A DNA stretch of 64,000 bases. It comes from Labilibaculum antarcticum (GTDB lineage: Bacteria; Bacteroidota; Bacteroidia; Bacteroidales; Marinifilaceae). Both the position numbers and the translations under genes were made by a program. The notes beneath the pieces are model-generated. The model ran no database searches and was not told where the DNA came from. It saw only the letters and a list, made by a program, of their open reading frames with translations. Positions 27,628 through 35,135 of the stretch are shown here, piece after piece. Each line of letters opens with the position of its first letter. Position 1 is the first letter of the stretch. The stretch is from positions 5,612,361 through 5,676,360 of the forward strand of contig NZ_AP018042.1 in assembly GCF_002356295.1 (NCBI RefSeq). Reading direction: 5' to 3'.

Positions 27628-27769
27628 GGTGCCCAACGGTTACCGCTAAGTTTACGTTGCCGATTGCGTGGCACTTTCCTTTCAAAATACAAGAAAGCTG
27701 AAGCGGGCTACAACCCTTGAATTTACTACTGATTCGGCTATTATTTTTATGCATTGTTGTGTATAGTAC
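27628..27769 (-). repeat. attC-like recombination site A (3' end of cassette 2)
   Basis: Read on the minus strand: an R''-like GTACTATACACAAC directly after the stop codon of the last gene, about 118 bases of imperfect palindrome (for example GCTTTC / GAAAG around TTGTATTTT), then an R'-like G^TTGGGCACC. The R'' box is complementary at 13 of 14 bases to GTTGTGTATAATAC, the start of the same cassette (site B). This own-start complementarity is the defining property of integron attC sites. Confidence 0.7.
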
Positions 27770-28432
27770 TTATTCAGATTTGGACTCTCTCCAAGTCATT
27801 ATATCTCTATTTTTACCATCACCAGTTATCGTGTATGCTCGACATCTTTTACTTGCAGGGTCTTCAACAATAGACACTTCGTTTAATTGCTTAACTTCTT
27901 TAATAATTTCATGACAAAACTTCCCCATATATGCTTTCCCTTTCAAATGATTACATGTTCCGTATTCAGAACCACAAATTGAACATTCACCTGCCCCAGC
28001 AATTAAGCCAGTACTCATAAATAATTGATTGGGGAAAAGTAATTTTTCATAAGCTATGAGCTTATCCACATAGGGTTCTAAATGTGTTGTCCCAGTCGGG
28101 TGAGCTTGCATTGCACCGCGCATAGACATTTGTGCATCAATCAGTTTGTCCCATGCTTCATTAATCTTATCCTCTTTAATAAGAATAACCATTTCAATCT
28201 CAGATTTTGCAGAAATTGCCATTTGCTCCATACTCAACAGTATATTTGCAATTTCCTCTTTTTGGGCTTCAATAGCTATTACTTTATTCTGTCTTATAGT
28301 GTCAATTAGTTTATCTAAAGTATCAACTGATTCCTTTTGAAATTCAATACCTCGAACAAATGGAGTGAACCTTTGACAACTGTGGATTACTTCATCAAAG
28401 TTGTCTTGAAATTTTTCTAAGTCTTTTTCCAT
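27770..28432 (-). CDS. Cassette protein with coiled-coil-like N-terminus and Cys/His site, unknown
   Basis: A 220-residue soluble protein I do not recognise. Residues ~1-135 are predicted helical and rich in Lys/Glu (IEAQKEEIANILLSMEQM), probably bundled or coiled-coil. Residues ~148-215 hold a likely metal site: Cys150, Cys153, Cys160, His162, Cys173 and His174 (CSICGSEYGTCNHLKG, then GKFCHEI), followed by EVSIVEDPASKRCRAYTI. That tail recalls a zinc-bearing segment seen in some phage capsid-maturation and related proteins, but this is only an impression. Its ATG overlaps the upstream gene's stop by one base (TAATG). Its own stop touches the attC-like site. Confidence 0.75.
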   Translation of the reverse strand: MEKDLEKFQDNFDEVIHSCQRFTPFVRGIEFQKESVDTLDKLIDTIRQNKVIAIEAQKEEIANILLSMEQMAISAKSEIEMVILIKEDKINEAWDKLIDAQMSMRGAMQAHPTGTTHLEPYVDKLIAYEKLLFPNQLFMSTGLIAGAGECSICGSEYGTCNHLKGKAYMGKFCHEIIKEVKQLNEVSIVEDPASKRCRAYTITGDGKNRDIMTWRESKSE

Positions 28433-28908
28433 TATTTGACGGCTTTTATAACATCAACTAAATCTTTCAAAGAATCCACTGACCCTTCAAATTGAATTCT
28501 TTTATAAGTCTTATTTTTTTCTTTTTCCACCACAATATCAAGTTTAACTTTCTTATCACCAGAAATACCTCGAAAAAAATCAGTCAAATAAGATGCAATA
28601 ACACTTAAAGATATGGAGATTAGATGTTGATTCTCAGATAATATTGAAGCTCCAAAAAATAGAGTTGGTCCAATCCACTCAAAAGAATTTAGCTGTTGAT
28701 AGCCAATTTCTTTATTGTCAACAACATCAAAACTCAAGTCATTATTTCTGAAAACAGTTTTTAATGACTTCACGGAATTAGCATAAAAATAAACATTGGT
28801 TTCTAATTCGAGATTTGAAGGTATAAATGCTATTTCTTCTTTCAAGTCCCAGTTTTCATCTTGATATTTTTCTCTGACATTAATATAGTCTGAAATCAGT
28901 GTTTTCAT
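28432..28908 (-). CDS. Cassette protein, possible membrane-associated partner, unknown
   Basis: A 158-residue protein from ATG 28908 (MKTLISDYINVREK). The frame is open further up to 28983, but those codons lie inside the attC-like site, so I exclude them. Residues ~75-115 hold two hydrophobic stretches (WIGPTLFFGASIL and ISISLSVIASYLTDFF) that could be short membrane helices or a buried core. The C-terminal part is a strand-rich region (KVKLDIVVEKEKNKTYKRIQFEG) ending in a helix. No family recognised. It is coupled to the next gene by a one-base overlap, suggesting a two-component module. Confidence 0.7.
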   Translation of the reverse strand: MKTLISDYINVREKYQDENWDLKEEIAFIPSNLELETNVYFYANSVKSLKTVFRNNDLSFDVVDNKEIGYQQLNSFEWIGPTLFFGASILSENQHLISISLSVIASYLTDFFRGISGDKKVKLDIVVEKEKNKTYKRIQFEGSVDSLKDLVDVIKAVK

Positions 28909-28927
28909 ATATTGTATCTTAGTTTTT

Positions 28928-29012
28928 GTATTATACACAACGTCTTGGCTATGAAGCGTAGACTTGTGTTGCGCCTGCGGCAAGCTATGATTTATAAGCC
29001 TTTGTTGGCACC
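28928..29012 (-). repeat. attC-like recombination site B (between cassettes 1 and 2)
   Basis: Minus strand: GGTGCCAAC (R''-like), a 62-base imperfect palindrome containing TTGCCGCAGGCGCAA, then G^TTGTGTATAATAC (R'-like). GGTGCCAAC is the exact complement of GTTGGCACC at 31859-31867, the start of cassette 1, with further matches beyond (12 of 14). At 85 bases it is in the usual attC size range. The NLR-type gene's last codons lie inside it. Confidence 0.72.
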
Positions 29013-31866
29013 TGTTGTTTTACTCCTTTTTGATAGAAATCATTAATGTTATCAATCATGATTTTCACTTCATTTACAACTGAACTATAGCTCATTTTAT
29101 GCGTTTCAATTATCTCTCTTATGTTATCAATATTTTCAATGACTTTATCACTTTGTTTTGCTTTAAAGAGCATTAGTATTAAGTTCGAATAATACATTAA
29201 TAACAAAAAGTCATTACGACTATCTTTCTCAATTTTTAAATGTGTTTGAATTGCTAATTCATATTGCTCAATAGCTCCTCTGAAATTTTCAGATTTCATT
29301 AAGAAAACAGCACGGAGAAAATAACTAACAGCTTCAAATTGCTTAGTGGTTAAAGAGTACTTTTTTAAAAGTTGTCGAGTTTTTTTCTGTATTTTATCTG
29401 CAGATGGCAAATTTTCTAATACTAAATATGCTTGAGTTAGATTATTTAAGGAATTAATTAACACATTGATGGACTCTTCTTCTTGTTTTGTAAGTGTGAA
29501 TATTGATTTTTTAAAATAGTCAACTGCAGTTTCAATATCGTTTCTCCTTGCATATGAATATCCAAGATTATTATACATTATCCCCAAATTGACATCATCA
29601 TTTGGTAAATAAAGTTCAGCTCTTTTTACTAAATCAATCCACCTTTGATGTAAAGCACTTGTGTTTTCTATCCAAGTATATGAATTTAATAAAGCATTTT
29701 CCAATAGCAATAATGGTTGATAAATAGACTGTCTATATTCTTCTTTTATTGCTTTTAAAATAGATTCTGCATACTTTAAAAATGGAAACGATAAAGTCGG
29801 ATCACTTTGTGCAACCTCGTCAATTCGATGAAACAGCCAATTAAACAATAATACATTTGAAATAAAGCCATTCTGTTGCTTTCTTGTTTTGTATATTATT
29901 AATTCCTGAACTAATCTATACATTCGAACTTCACCATTAACTCTCTCAATCCAGCCTTTTTTATGTAAAGAGTTTGTCCAATTTGTAAAATCTTTTAAAT
30001 TTTTATTATATGATTCCTTTCCGCCAATTAATGCTATATCTTTTATACTAACCTCCTCAGAGGGTAATAATGCTAAAAATTCTAAATATATTTCTTCATT
30101 CTTTGTTAGATTCTTTAATTCAAACGTCTTATAAAGATAAGCTAGTATTGTATGTGGTAAATCTTCTTCGCTTAAATCAATTTCAATTTCTAAACTTTCG
30201 TTATCAAGTTTTTGTTCTTTTATTGAGGAATAAAGAGATTCTAGATTTAAATCAATACTGTTTGCAATTGTCTTACCACACAATTTAATAATAAGTGGAT
30301 TATAGTTGACATATTCAAAGAATTCCAATAATATTGAATTGTCAGAATCAATCTCCTCATTACTATAATTACAAAATATCTTTGAAGCAATTTCTTTATC
30401 AATTCCAGGCAAAGTATAGTTCAATAAATTAGGAACCCTTTCTCTTGTGGTAATTAATATCTTCCAATTATCTAAGGATATTATTTTCTTGAGAGCTCTA
30501 AAATCATTCTCATAATTGTCAATAATTAATAGATTTTTTCCATCAATACGTTGTAATTCACTACAAACAATATCAATCCGCTCTTCATCATTAGTCTGAT
30601 TGTTAAAATCTAATTTTAAGTTTTGCTTTAAAGCCGCATTTAACAAAATAGATTTAGTGAGATTTGGTGAAGAATTAATCCATGCAATATGATCATATTG
30701 TTCATTGATTTGACTAACAAAGCTTTTTGCAAAAAAAGTTTTACCAACACCTCCATTCCCATTAATACACAAATGATTGGTTTCCAACAACTTCTTAATT
30801 ACATAATCAATTGATTCTTGGCTATCATTAAAATCTTGACTCAGACTCTTTGGAATTAGAGTTAGGCTTTTGGGATAACTCGTATCATTCAAAATTATCC
30901 TATCATCAAAACTATCTAATCGTTTTTCAAAGCTATTCTGGACTCTTTGAATGTTCTTGAAATTTTGTTCTATCTCTTCAAATTTCACTCCTAAAAGAGA
31001 AATTAATCTATCATCAACGAATCGATTAATATCCGAATCTGTATTATTTAGAATCTCATCAATTCTACTATTTGATAAAACACGTTTATTACTATCTTGT
31101 AATTGAGAACATCTAAATATTTCACTTAAGAGGATATTTTCAATAATAGAAACAGGTTTATTCTTAAAGATTTCATGAGACAAAAGTTGTCTAACTTCTT
31201 CAAATAATAAATCAATTGCTAAAATTGGGTCATAATCCAAGAATTCCCATTTTATATATTTGACAAAAGAATCAATACTCAAATATGCCACCTGCTTTTT
31301 AAGCTGTTCGGCTGCTACTTTAATTAAATCTATTTCTTTTCTGACAATAGTTTTCTTTTCTGTCTTTTTCCTTTTGTTTTTATTTATTTCAGAATTTAAT
31401 ATTTCTTTTACTTTCTTAAGAATCTGGTTGGCAAGTTCACTATCAGTTAATTCAGGATTAGCCATCCATGCTTTTATAAGCTTTTCTGATTTTACAAGAC
31501 CTGTATTTGTAGTAAAACAGAACCCTATAGGTATATCTTGTTTATTTTTTAGAAACTGTATAAAAAAATTAAAAAGAGTTTTTTTAATTTCATCAGACTT
31601 TAGACTAAAGTTCCTTGAATAGCATTTAACCTGAGTGAATATCAAACTATTACCAACCTCTTTTATATCATCATCAACTTCACAGTAAACAAAAGTGTTT
31701 TTTTTATCAATATAATTTTGAATCCATTTTTTAAGTGTAATCAAATATTGATAATAGAATCCTCTGTTAACAGCTACAGCGTCTGTATTAATATCAAATA
31801 TTTTTATATAATCTTTATCTATCAATGCTAATTGTTTTATGGGATTTTCTTTACAATTGGTGCCAA
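28941..31866 (-). mobile_element. Integron-like gene cassette 1 (NLR-type gene)
   Basis: A 2.9-kb unit from the G^TT point at 31867/31866 to that at 28941. It holds one gene of 946 codons, visibly richer in A and T than flanking genes. Its ends are complementary (GTTGGCACC / GGTGCCAAC), as required for a cassette that circularises at its own attC. Confidence 0.65.
28985..31825 (-). CDS. Nuclease-NB-ARC-TPR STAND ATPase (bacterial NLR-type, probable anti-phage protein)
   Basis: A 946-residue three-part protein. Residues ~15-200: a DUF4297/Cap4-like PD-(D/E)xK nuclease, with GFYYQYL, Glu49 and Asp51-53 in CEVDDDI, and the TQVK strand with Gln65 and Lys67. Residues ~335-620: an NB-ARC STAND ATPase with P-loop NGNGGVGKT (Lys362), Walker B LLIIDN (Asp436) and sensor LITTRER (Arg461). 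Residues ~715-930: TPR-like helices (LGIMYNNLGYSYARRNDIETA) as sensor. Such proteins (Avs-like, bacterial NLRs) recognise phage proteins and then activate the nuclease. The start is a TTG at 31825; no in-frame ATG precedes it. Its last nine codons lie inside the attC-like site. Confidence 0.85.
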   Translation of the reverse strand: MIDKDYIKIFDINTDAVAVNRGFYYQYLITLKKWIQNYIDKKNTFVYCEVDDDIKEVGNSLIFTQVKCYSRNFSLKSDEIKKTLFNFFIQFLKNKQDIPIGFCFTTNTGLVKSEKLIKAWMANPELTDSELANQILKKVKEILNSEINKNKRKKTEKKTIVRKEIDLIKVAAEQLKKQVAYLSIDSFVKYIKWEFLDYDPILAIDLLFEEVRQLLSHEIFKNKPVSIIENILLSEIFRCSQLQDSNKRVLSNSRIDEILNNTDSDINRFVDDRLISLLGVKFEEIEQNFKNIQRVQNSFEKRLDSFDDRIILNDTSYPKSLTLIPKSLSQDFNDSQESIDYVIKKLLETNHLCINGNGGVGKTFFAKSFVSQINEQYDHIAWINSSPNLTKSILLNAALKQNLKLDFNNQTNDEERIDIVCSELQRIDGKNLLIIDNYENDFRALKKIISLDNWKILITTRERVPNLLNYTLPGIDKEIASKIFCNYSNEEIDSDNSILLEFFEYVNYNPLIIKLCGKTIANSIDLNLESLYSSIKEQKLDNESLEIEIDLSEEDLPHTILAYLYKTFELKNLTKNEEIYLEFLALLPSEEVSIKDIALIGGKESYNKNLKDFTNWTNSLHKKGWIERVNGEVRMYRLVQELIIYKTRKQQNGFISNVLLFNWLFHRIDEVAQSDPTLSFPFLKYAESILKAIKEEYRQSIYQPLLLLENALLNSYTWIENTSALHQRWIDLVKRAELYLPNDDVNLGIMYNNLGYSYARRNDIETAVDYFKKSIFTLTKQEEESINVLINSLNNLTQAYLVLENLPSADKIQKKTRQLLKKYSLTTKQFEAVSYFLRAVFLMKSENFRGAIEQYELAIQTHLKIEKDSRNDFLLLMYYSNLILMLFKAKQSDKVIENIDNIREIIETHKMSYSSVVNEVKIMIDNINDFYQKGVKQQVPTKAYKS

Positions 31867-31894
31867 CTTGTTAGATTGTGCACCTATGGTGCAC
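31859..31894. repeat. Cassette insertion boundary C and adjacent palindrome
   Basis: Minus strand ATCTAACAAG^TTGGCACC: only an R'-like half is present, preceded by a TCTAACAA box but no full attC hairpin. Next to it is a palindrome GTGCACC-TAT-GGTGCAC (31878-31894). This is where cassette 1 joins the host flank. Confidence 0.5.
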
Positions 31895-31914
31895 TTATTT
31901 CTGCTATATCAAGT

Positions 31915-31966
31915 AAAAAGGTGCACAATACATGCTAATACGGAATGTATTGTGCACCTTTTTTGT
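31915..31966. terminator. Strong bidirectional hairpin
   Basis: A perfect 19-base stem (31915-31933 with 31945-31963) and an 11-base loop, with A run before and T run after. It contains the GGTGCAC box also found in the palindrome at 31878. It may insulate the cassette block from its right flank. Confidence 0.85.
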
Positions 31967-32392
31967 TTTGCAGTTTCAAATTTACAAAACAATTAGGTGT
32001 ACAGCAAAGTAAACATGAATCTATTTTATAGTAACTAATTTGGGGAAATTAGCAATTTTACTAAAACCCTTTAAACAGTCAGAAATGCGTATCCAAAATT
32101 AAGTAATAATCTGTCAAGCTATTTCAGGAGAAGACATTCCAAATGCCCAAAAGCGCTTCCCGAGGCCAAAAAGTAAGTTCCAAATACTAAAGGGTTCTAT
32201 TTAATGAACTGTTTCATTTTCTTTATTTAAAAAATCGTCATATTTAAATTCATGTATTCCCACTACGTTCAAGTAAGTAAATGTTTATTTAAGATACACT
32301 CCACACACTTTAATGAATAGACCCCAAAATAGCTCCCAATTGGTACTTCTGAGCTACCCCTCCCTACATCAGAAGTACGATTTGGCATCTTT
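31967..32392. other. Non-coding stretch right of the cassette block
   Basis: No convincing gene. An open frame starting at 32313 runs into the hairpin array below and encodes only translated repeats. Confidence 0.45.
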
Positions 32393-32599
32393 GAAGTACC
32401 ACCCCCTACTTCGGAGAGTCGCGCTCGAGTCTTTTTGCTCCGGCCTCGGGTCTTTTTTGTCCGGCGAGCTTATTTTGAAGTACTCCCCCCTACCTCAGAG
32501 AGTCGAGCTCGAGTCTTTTTGCTCCGACTTCCTATCTTTGAAGTACCACCCCCTACTTCAGAGGTACCACCCCCTACCTCAGAGGTACCCCCCCACCTT
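32393..32599. repeat. Array of small C-rich hairpins
   Basis: Five units of the form GARGTA-C-rich loop-TACYTC at 32393, 32477, 32540, 32561 and 32582. Arms covary: GAAGTA pairs with TACTTC, GAGGTA with TACCTC. A second element, GAGAGTCGMGCTCGAGTC followed by TTTTTGCTCCG, occurs at 32414 and 32498, with a degenerate third near 32443. The stretch is much richer in G and C than its surroundings. Confidence 0.75.
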
Positions 32600-32664
32600 G
32601 TTCAATAGATCCGAATTTTATTTTCAAATCTACAAGAGGTGCGTTCATCTAAACCACCCACAAA

Positions 32665-32922
32665 TTGGACCACTCAGAGATTTTCCTCCATTTTAAAAAT
32701 AGTTACTCGGCCTATATATATCATGAATTACAACATATTTATTATACAATAGATGCATTTTTTTACTCTTTATCGGCCAGGCATTATGTTGCCACAGTCC
32801 AAAAGAATGAAACTCATCAAAAACTAATGGTTTACTGTTCTGATTTACGAGAATGTCTGGATCTGTTTTACGAAGGATCGGAACGTCAAATATTGAAACA
32901 AGTAAAAATATTGGTTAGATAG
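32665..32922 (+). CDS. Small hypothetical protein
   Basis: An 85-residue open frame (MDHSEIFLHFKNSYSAYIYHE..., ending EGSERQILKQVKILVR) with balanced composition, a helical C-terminal half and no recognised domain. In its favour, two terminator hairpins follow within 65 bases. Against, the start lies just downstream of the repeat array and no relative comes to mind. It could be a real small gene or the end of a broken one. Confidence 0.45.
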   Translation: MDHSEIFLHFKNSYSAYIYHELQHIYYTIDAFFYSLSARHYVATVQKNETHQKLMVYCSDLRECLDLFYEGSERQILKQVKILVR

Positions 32923-32943
32923 AAACGACTACTACATATGTTT

Positions 32944-32980
32944 GAAAAGCCCCCAATTGCTTTATTGTGCTTGGGGTTTT
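32944..32980 (+). terminator. Terminator after the small hypothetical gene
   Basis: AAAAGCCCC arm with GGGGTTTT arm around an internal loop, ending in a T run. Confidence 0.6.
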
Positions 32981-32983
32981 CAC

Positions 32984-33014
32984 AAAAAAAAGACGCGATT
33001 AAAATCGCGTCTTT
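32984..33014. terminator. GACGCGATT hairpin, twin of 27535
   Basis: AAAGACGCGA / TCGCGTCTTT with preceding A run. It shares nearly the whole 30-base hairpin with the helicase terminator, the two lying on either side of the accessory block. Confidence 0.8.
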
Positions 33015-33134
33015 CTAAACTATCATTGAATTTGTTTTCACAAACACTAATTTATGCTTCGGTGCTCTGCACCTTATGTTTCTTGCTAGCAATATTCTAC
33101 AAAGACCACGGTGCGCTGCACCTCAACTTAAATA

Positions 33135-33297
33135 CTAATCCCTGTAACTGATCCCTGTTAACTGTTAACTGTTCACTGATCACTGATCCCTGATCCCTGT
33201 TCACTGTTCACTGATCCCTGTTAACTGTTCACTGTTAACTGTTAACTGATCACTGTTCACTTTTAACTGTTCTGATCGCTGTTCACGGCTAACTGAC
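33135..33297. repeat. Heptanucleotide tandem repeat
   Basis: About 22 tandem units of a 7-base motif CTGWTMM (CTGTTAA, CTGTTCA, CTGATCA, CTGATCC in mixed order), losing register at the right end just before the DEAD-box helicase stop. Non-coding. Confidence 0.85.
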
Positions 33298-33304
33298 TCT
33301 GTAT

Positions 33305-34426
33305 TTATTTTCTCGGTCTGATTTGATTAAAGGCAATGTTTAAGGTCTTTTGGAAGTAACGAAGGTTTTTAAGCTCCTTGCTATTTACCAAAGACAAGGA
33401 GACACCTTGTTTACCCGCACGGGCAGTTCGACCGCTACGGTGAGTGTAATACTCCTCTTTATCGGGCAATTCATAATGCACCACAAAAGCAAGATCTACA
33501 ATATCGATTCCTCGGGCTGCAACATCAGTAGCCACCAAAATCCGAAGGCTTTCGTTTTTAAAAGCACGCATTACTTTATCGCGTTCTATTTGTTTTAAAT
33601 CGCCATGAATAGCATCAGTCTTAATATTTTTTGCAATTAGCTGCTTGGCCAATACTTGCGCCGATGCTTTGGTTTTACAAAACACCACACCCCTGTTATC
33701 TTGCTCCGATTTTAAAAACTGAACCAGAATGTTCAATTTTTCATTGTCTTCGCAGATCAAGAACTGGTGCTGAATATTTTTATTTACCACATTTTTGCCA
33801 CTCACCTCAATTTTGTGTGCTCTTGGCGAAAAGTGTCTTTTTACTATCTGCATGATTTCTTTAGGCATGGTAGCCGAAAACAACCAACGGTTTTCTACAC
33901 TCGTTAGGTGAGTTAAAATCTCATCCAACTGTGTTTTAAAACCCATGCTCATCATTTCATCGGCCTCATCCAAAATTACAGTCTTCACGTGGCTCAAATC
34001 AACCGCTTTTCTTTTTACCAAATCGATCAATCGACCTGGAGTCGCAACGATAATATGAGTTGGACGGCGCAATGCACTAATTTGTTTCTCAATTTTCTCT
34101 CCCCCATAAACCGATTCGGTAAAAATTTGATCGGTATACTTGGTGAATTTGAACAATTGCTTGGCAATTTGCTGACCCAGCTCGCGGGTTGGACAAAGAA
34201 TTAAGCCTTGAACCTTGTCTGCCTTGGTGTTTATTCTGTGCAACAAGGGTATTCCGAAAGCTGCTGTTTTACCAGTTCCTGTTTGAGCCTGACCAATTAA
34301 ATCGGTGTTAGCCTGAAGAAGTACCGATATTACTTCTGCTTGTATTTGAGTAGGCTTGATAATATTAAGATCGTTCAATCCCTTAATGATATCTTTATCT
34401 ACGCCTAATTCTTTAAAGTTTTCCAC
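33305..34426 (-). CDS. DEAD-box RNA helicase
   Basis: A 373-residue DEAD-box protein, near the minimal core length. Motifs: Q motif (IIKPTQIQ), Walker A AQTGTGKT (Lys53), PTRELGQQ, TPGRL, LDEADEMM, FSATMP, then RGVVFCKTK, ATDVAARGID and HRSGRTARAGKQG. There is almost no C-terminal extension, so partner and target RNA cannot be predicted; ribosome assembly or cold adaptation are usual roles. The stop lies beside the heptamer repeat. Confidence 0.93.
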   Translation of the reverse strand: MENFKELGVDKDIIKGLNDLNIIKPTQIQAEVISVLLQANTDLIGQAQTGTGKTAAFGIPLLHRINTKADKVQGLILCPTRELGQQIAKQLFKFTKYTDQIFTESVYGGEKIEKQISALRRPTHIIVATPGRLIDLVKRKAVDLSHVKTVILDEADEMMSMGFKTQLDEILTHLTSVENRWLFSATMPKEIMQIVKRHFSPRAHKIEVSGKNVVNKNIQHQFLICEDNEKLNILVQFLKSEQDNRGVVFCKTKASAQVLAKQLIAKNIKTDAIHGDLKQIERDKVMRAFKNESLRILVATDVAARGIDIVDLAFVVHYELPDKEEYYTHRSGRTARAGKQGVSLSLVNSKELKNLRYFQKTLNIAFNQIRPRK

Positions 34427-34493
34427 AACAAATAATTTTAATAGTTCGCAAAGATAGTTTAATCAATTTAGAATTAAGTATGATGATTAAAAA

Positions 34494-35032
34494 TACTGAA
34501 GCTCTGACTAAAGCAAGAGGCAATGCATGAATGATTGTGCGGATGAATGGATAATAATTTGTGCCCTGCTTTAGCTGAGGCAAACAAAAAAAGAAAGATC
34601 TCTGAATGATAATCTAAATCCTCTGCCTAAAGCCAGAGGCAATACATGAAGATTGTGTGGATGAACGAATGTTCTTTTGTCCCCTGCTTTAGCTGAGGCA
34701 AACAAAAAAAGAAAGATTCAATAAGAAAATAACTGAACCACAAAGAACACGAAGGATGGCACGAAAGGCACAAAGAAGGTTTTCATTCTAAAAAAAAAGC
34801 AAATGCCCTGATGTGTCCCCTACTTTAGCTGGGGCAATCGCAAAAAACAAGAACTGTAATCCTGAACAATGTGAGAAATCCCTTCTAAGAAACAGATCCC
34901 TCGCTTCCTCGGAATGACAATCAAAATCCTCTGCCTAAAGCCAGAGGCAAAACATGAAAAATTGTATAAATGAACGAATGTTCTTTTGTCCCCTGCTTTA
35001 GCTGGGGCAAACAAAAAAAGAAAAATTTAATA
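34494..35032. repeat. Dispersed repeat cluster (CTGCTTTAGCTGGGGC family)
   Basis: Three copies (about 34494, 34616 and 34922) of a ~100-base unit: an imperfect palindromic end near CCTCTGCCTAAAGCCAGAGG, a spacer with ATGAACGAATGTTCTTTTGT, and CCCCTGCTTTAGCTGRGGCA, followed by AAACAAAAAAAGAAA. The two ends are roughly complementary. The second copy is followed by a CACAAAG-type repeat (34735-34785) and a fragment CTAAGAAACAGATCCCTCG. Confidence 0.8.
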
Positions 35033-35040
35033 AGAAAAGA

Positions 35041-35090
35041 CTGAACCACAAAGAACACGAAGGATGGCACGAAAGGCACAAAGAGATTTT
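35041..35090. repeat. Dispersed 'CACAAAG / CACGAAGG' repeat
   Basis: ACCACAAAGAACACGAAGG with GGCACGAAAGGCACAAAGA, essentially identical to 34735-34785 and 36179-36230. Confidence 0.7.
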
Positions 35091-35135
35091 TGTTGCAACT
35101 CAGTTACTATTGAAAAAACGCCTCATACCCCAACC

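Larger units (their letters stand above)
27637..28940 (-). mobile_element. Integron-like gene cassette 2 (two genes)
   Basis: A 1.3-kb unit bounded by the predicted G^TT cleavage points of sites B and A. It starts TTGTGTATAATAC and ends with the attC-like site A. It carries two coupled genes and little else. No integrase is within the window. Confidence 0.65.

Noticed and set aside
28909-28983. Upstream 25 codons of the first cassette-2 gene
   Set aside because: They overlap the attC-like site and the end of cassette 1; the ATG at 28908 lies inside the cassette.
32313-32696. Open frame of 127 codons with repeated LKYHPLLQR-like peptides
   Set aside because: The peptide repeats are translations of the covarying mini-hairpin array; selection there is on base pairing, not on codons.
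33135-33297. Heptamer array considered as a CRISPR array
   Set aside because: Units are 7 bases and contiguous with no spacers, and no cas genes are in the window.
31867-33304. Search for an integrase, recombinase or transposase beside the cassettes
   Set aside because: No tyrosine or serine recombinase or DDE transposase motif was found on either strand here or elsewhere in the window.
34820-35014. 64-codon minus-strand frame (and similar frames at 35064-35445 and 36126-36432)
   Set aside because: They lie wholly within dispersed repeats and translate them.
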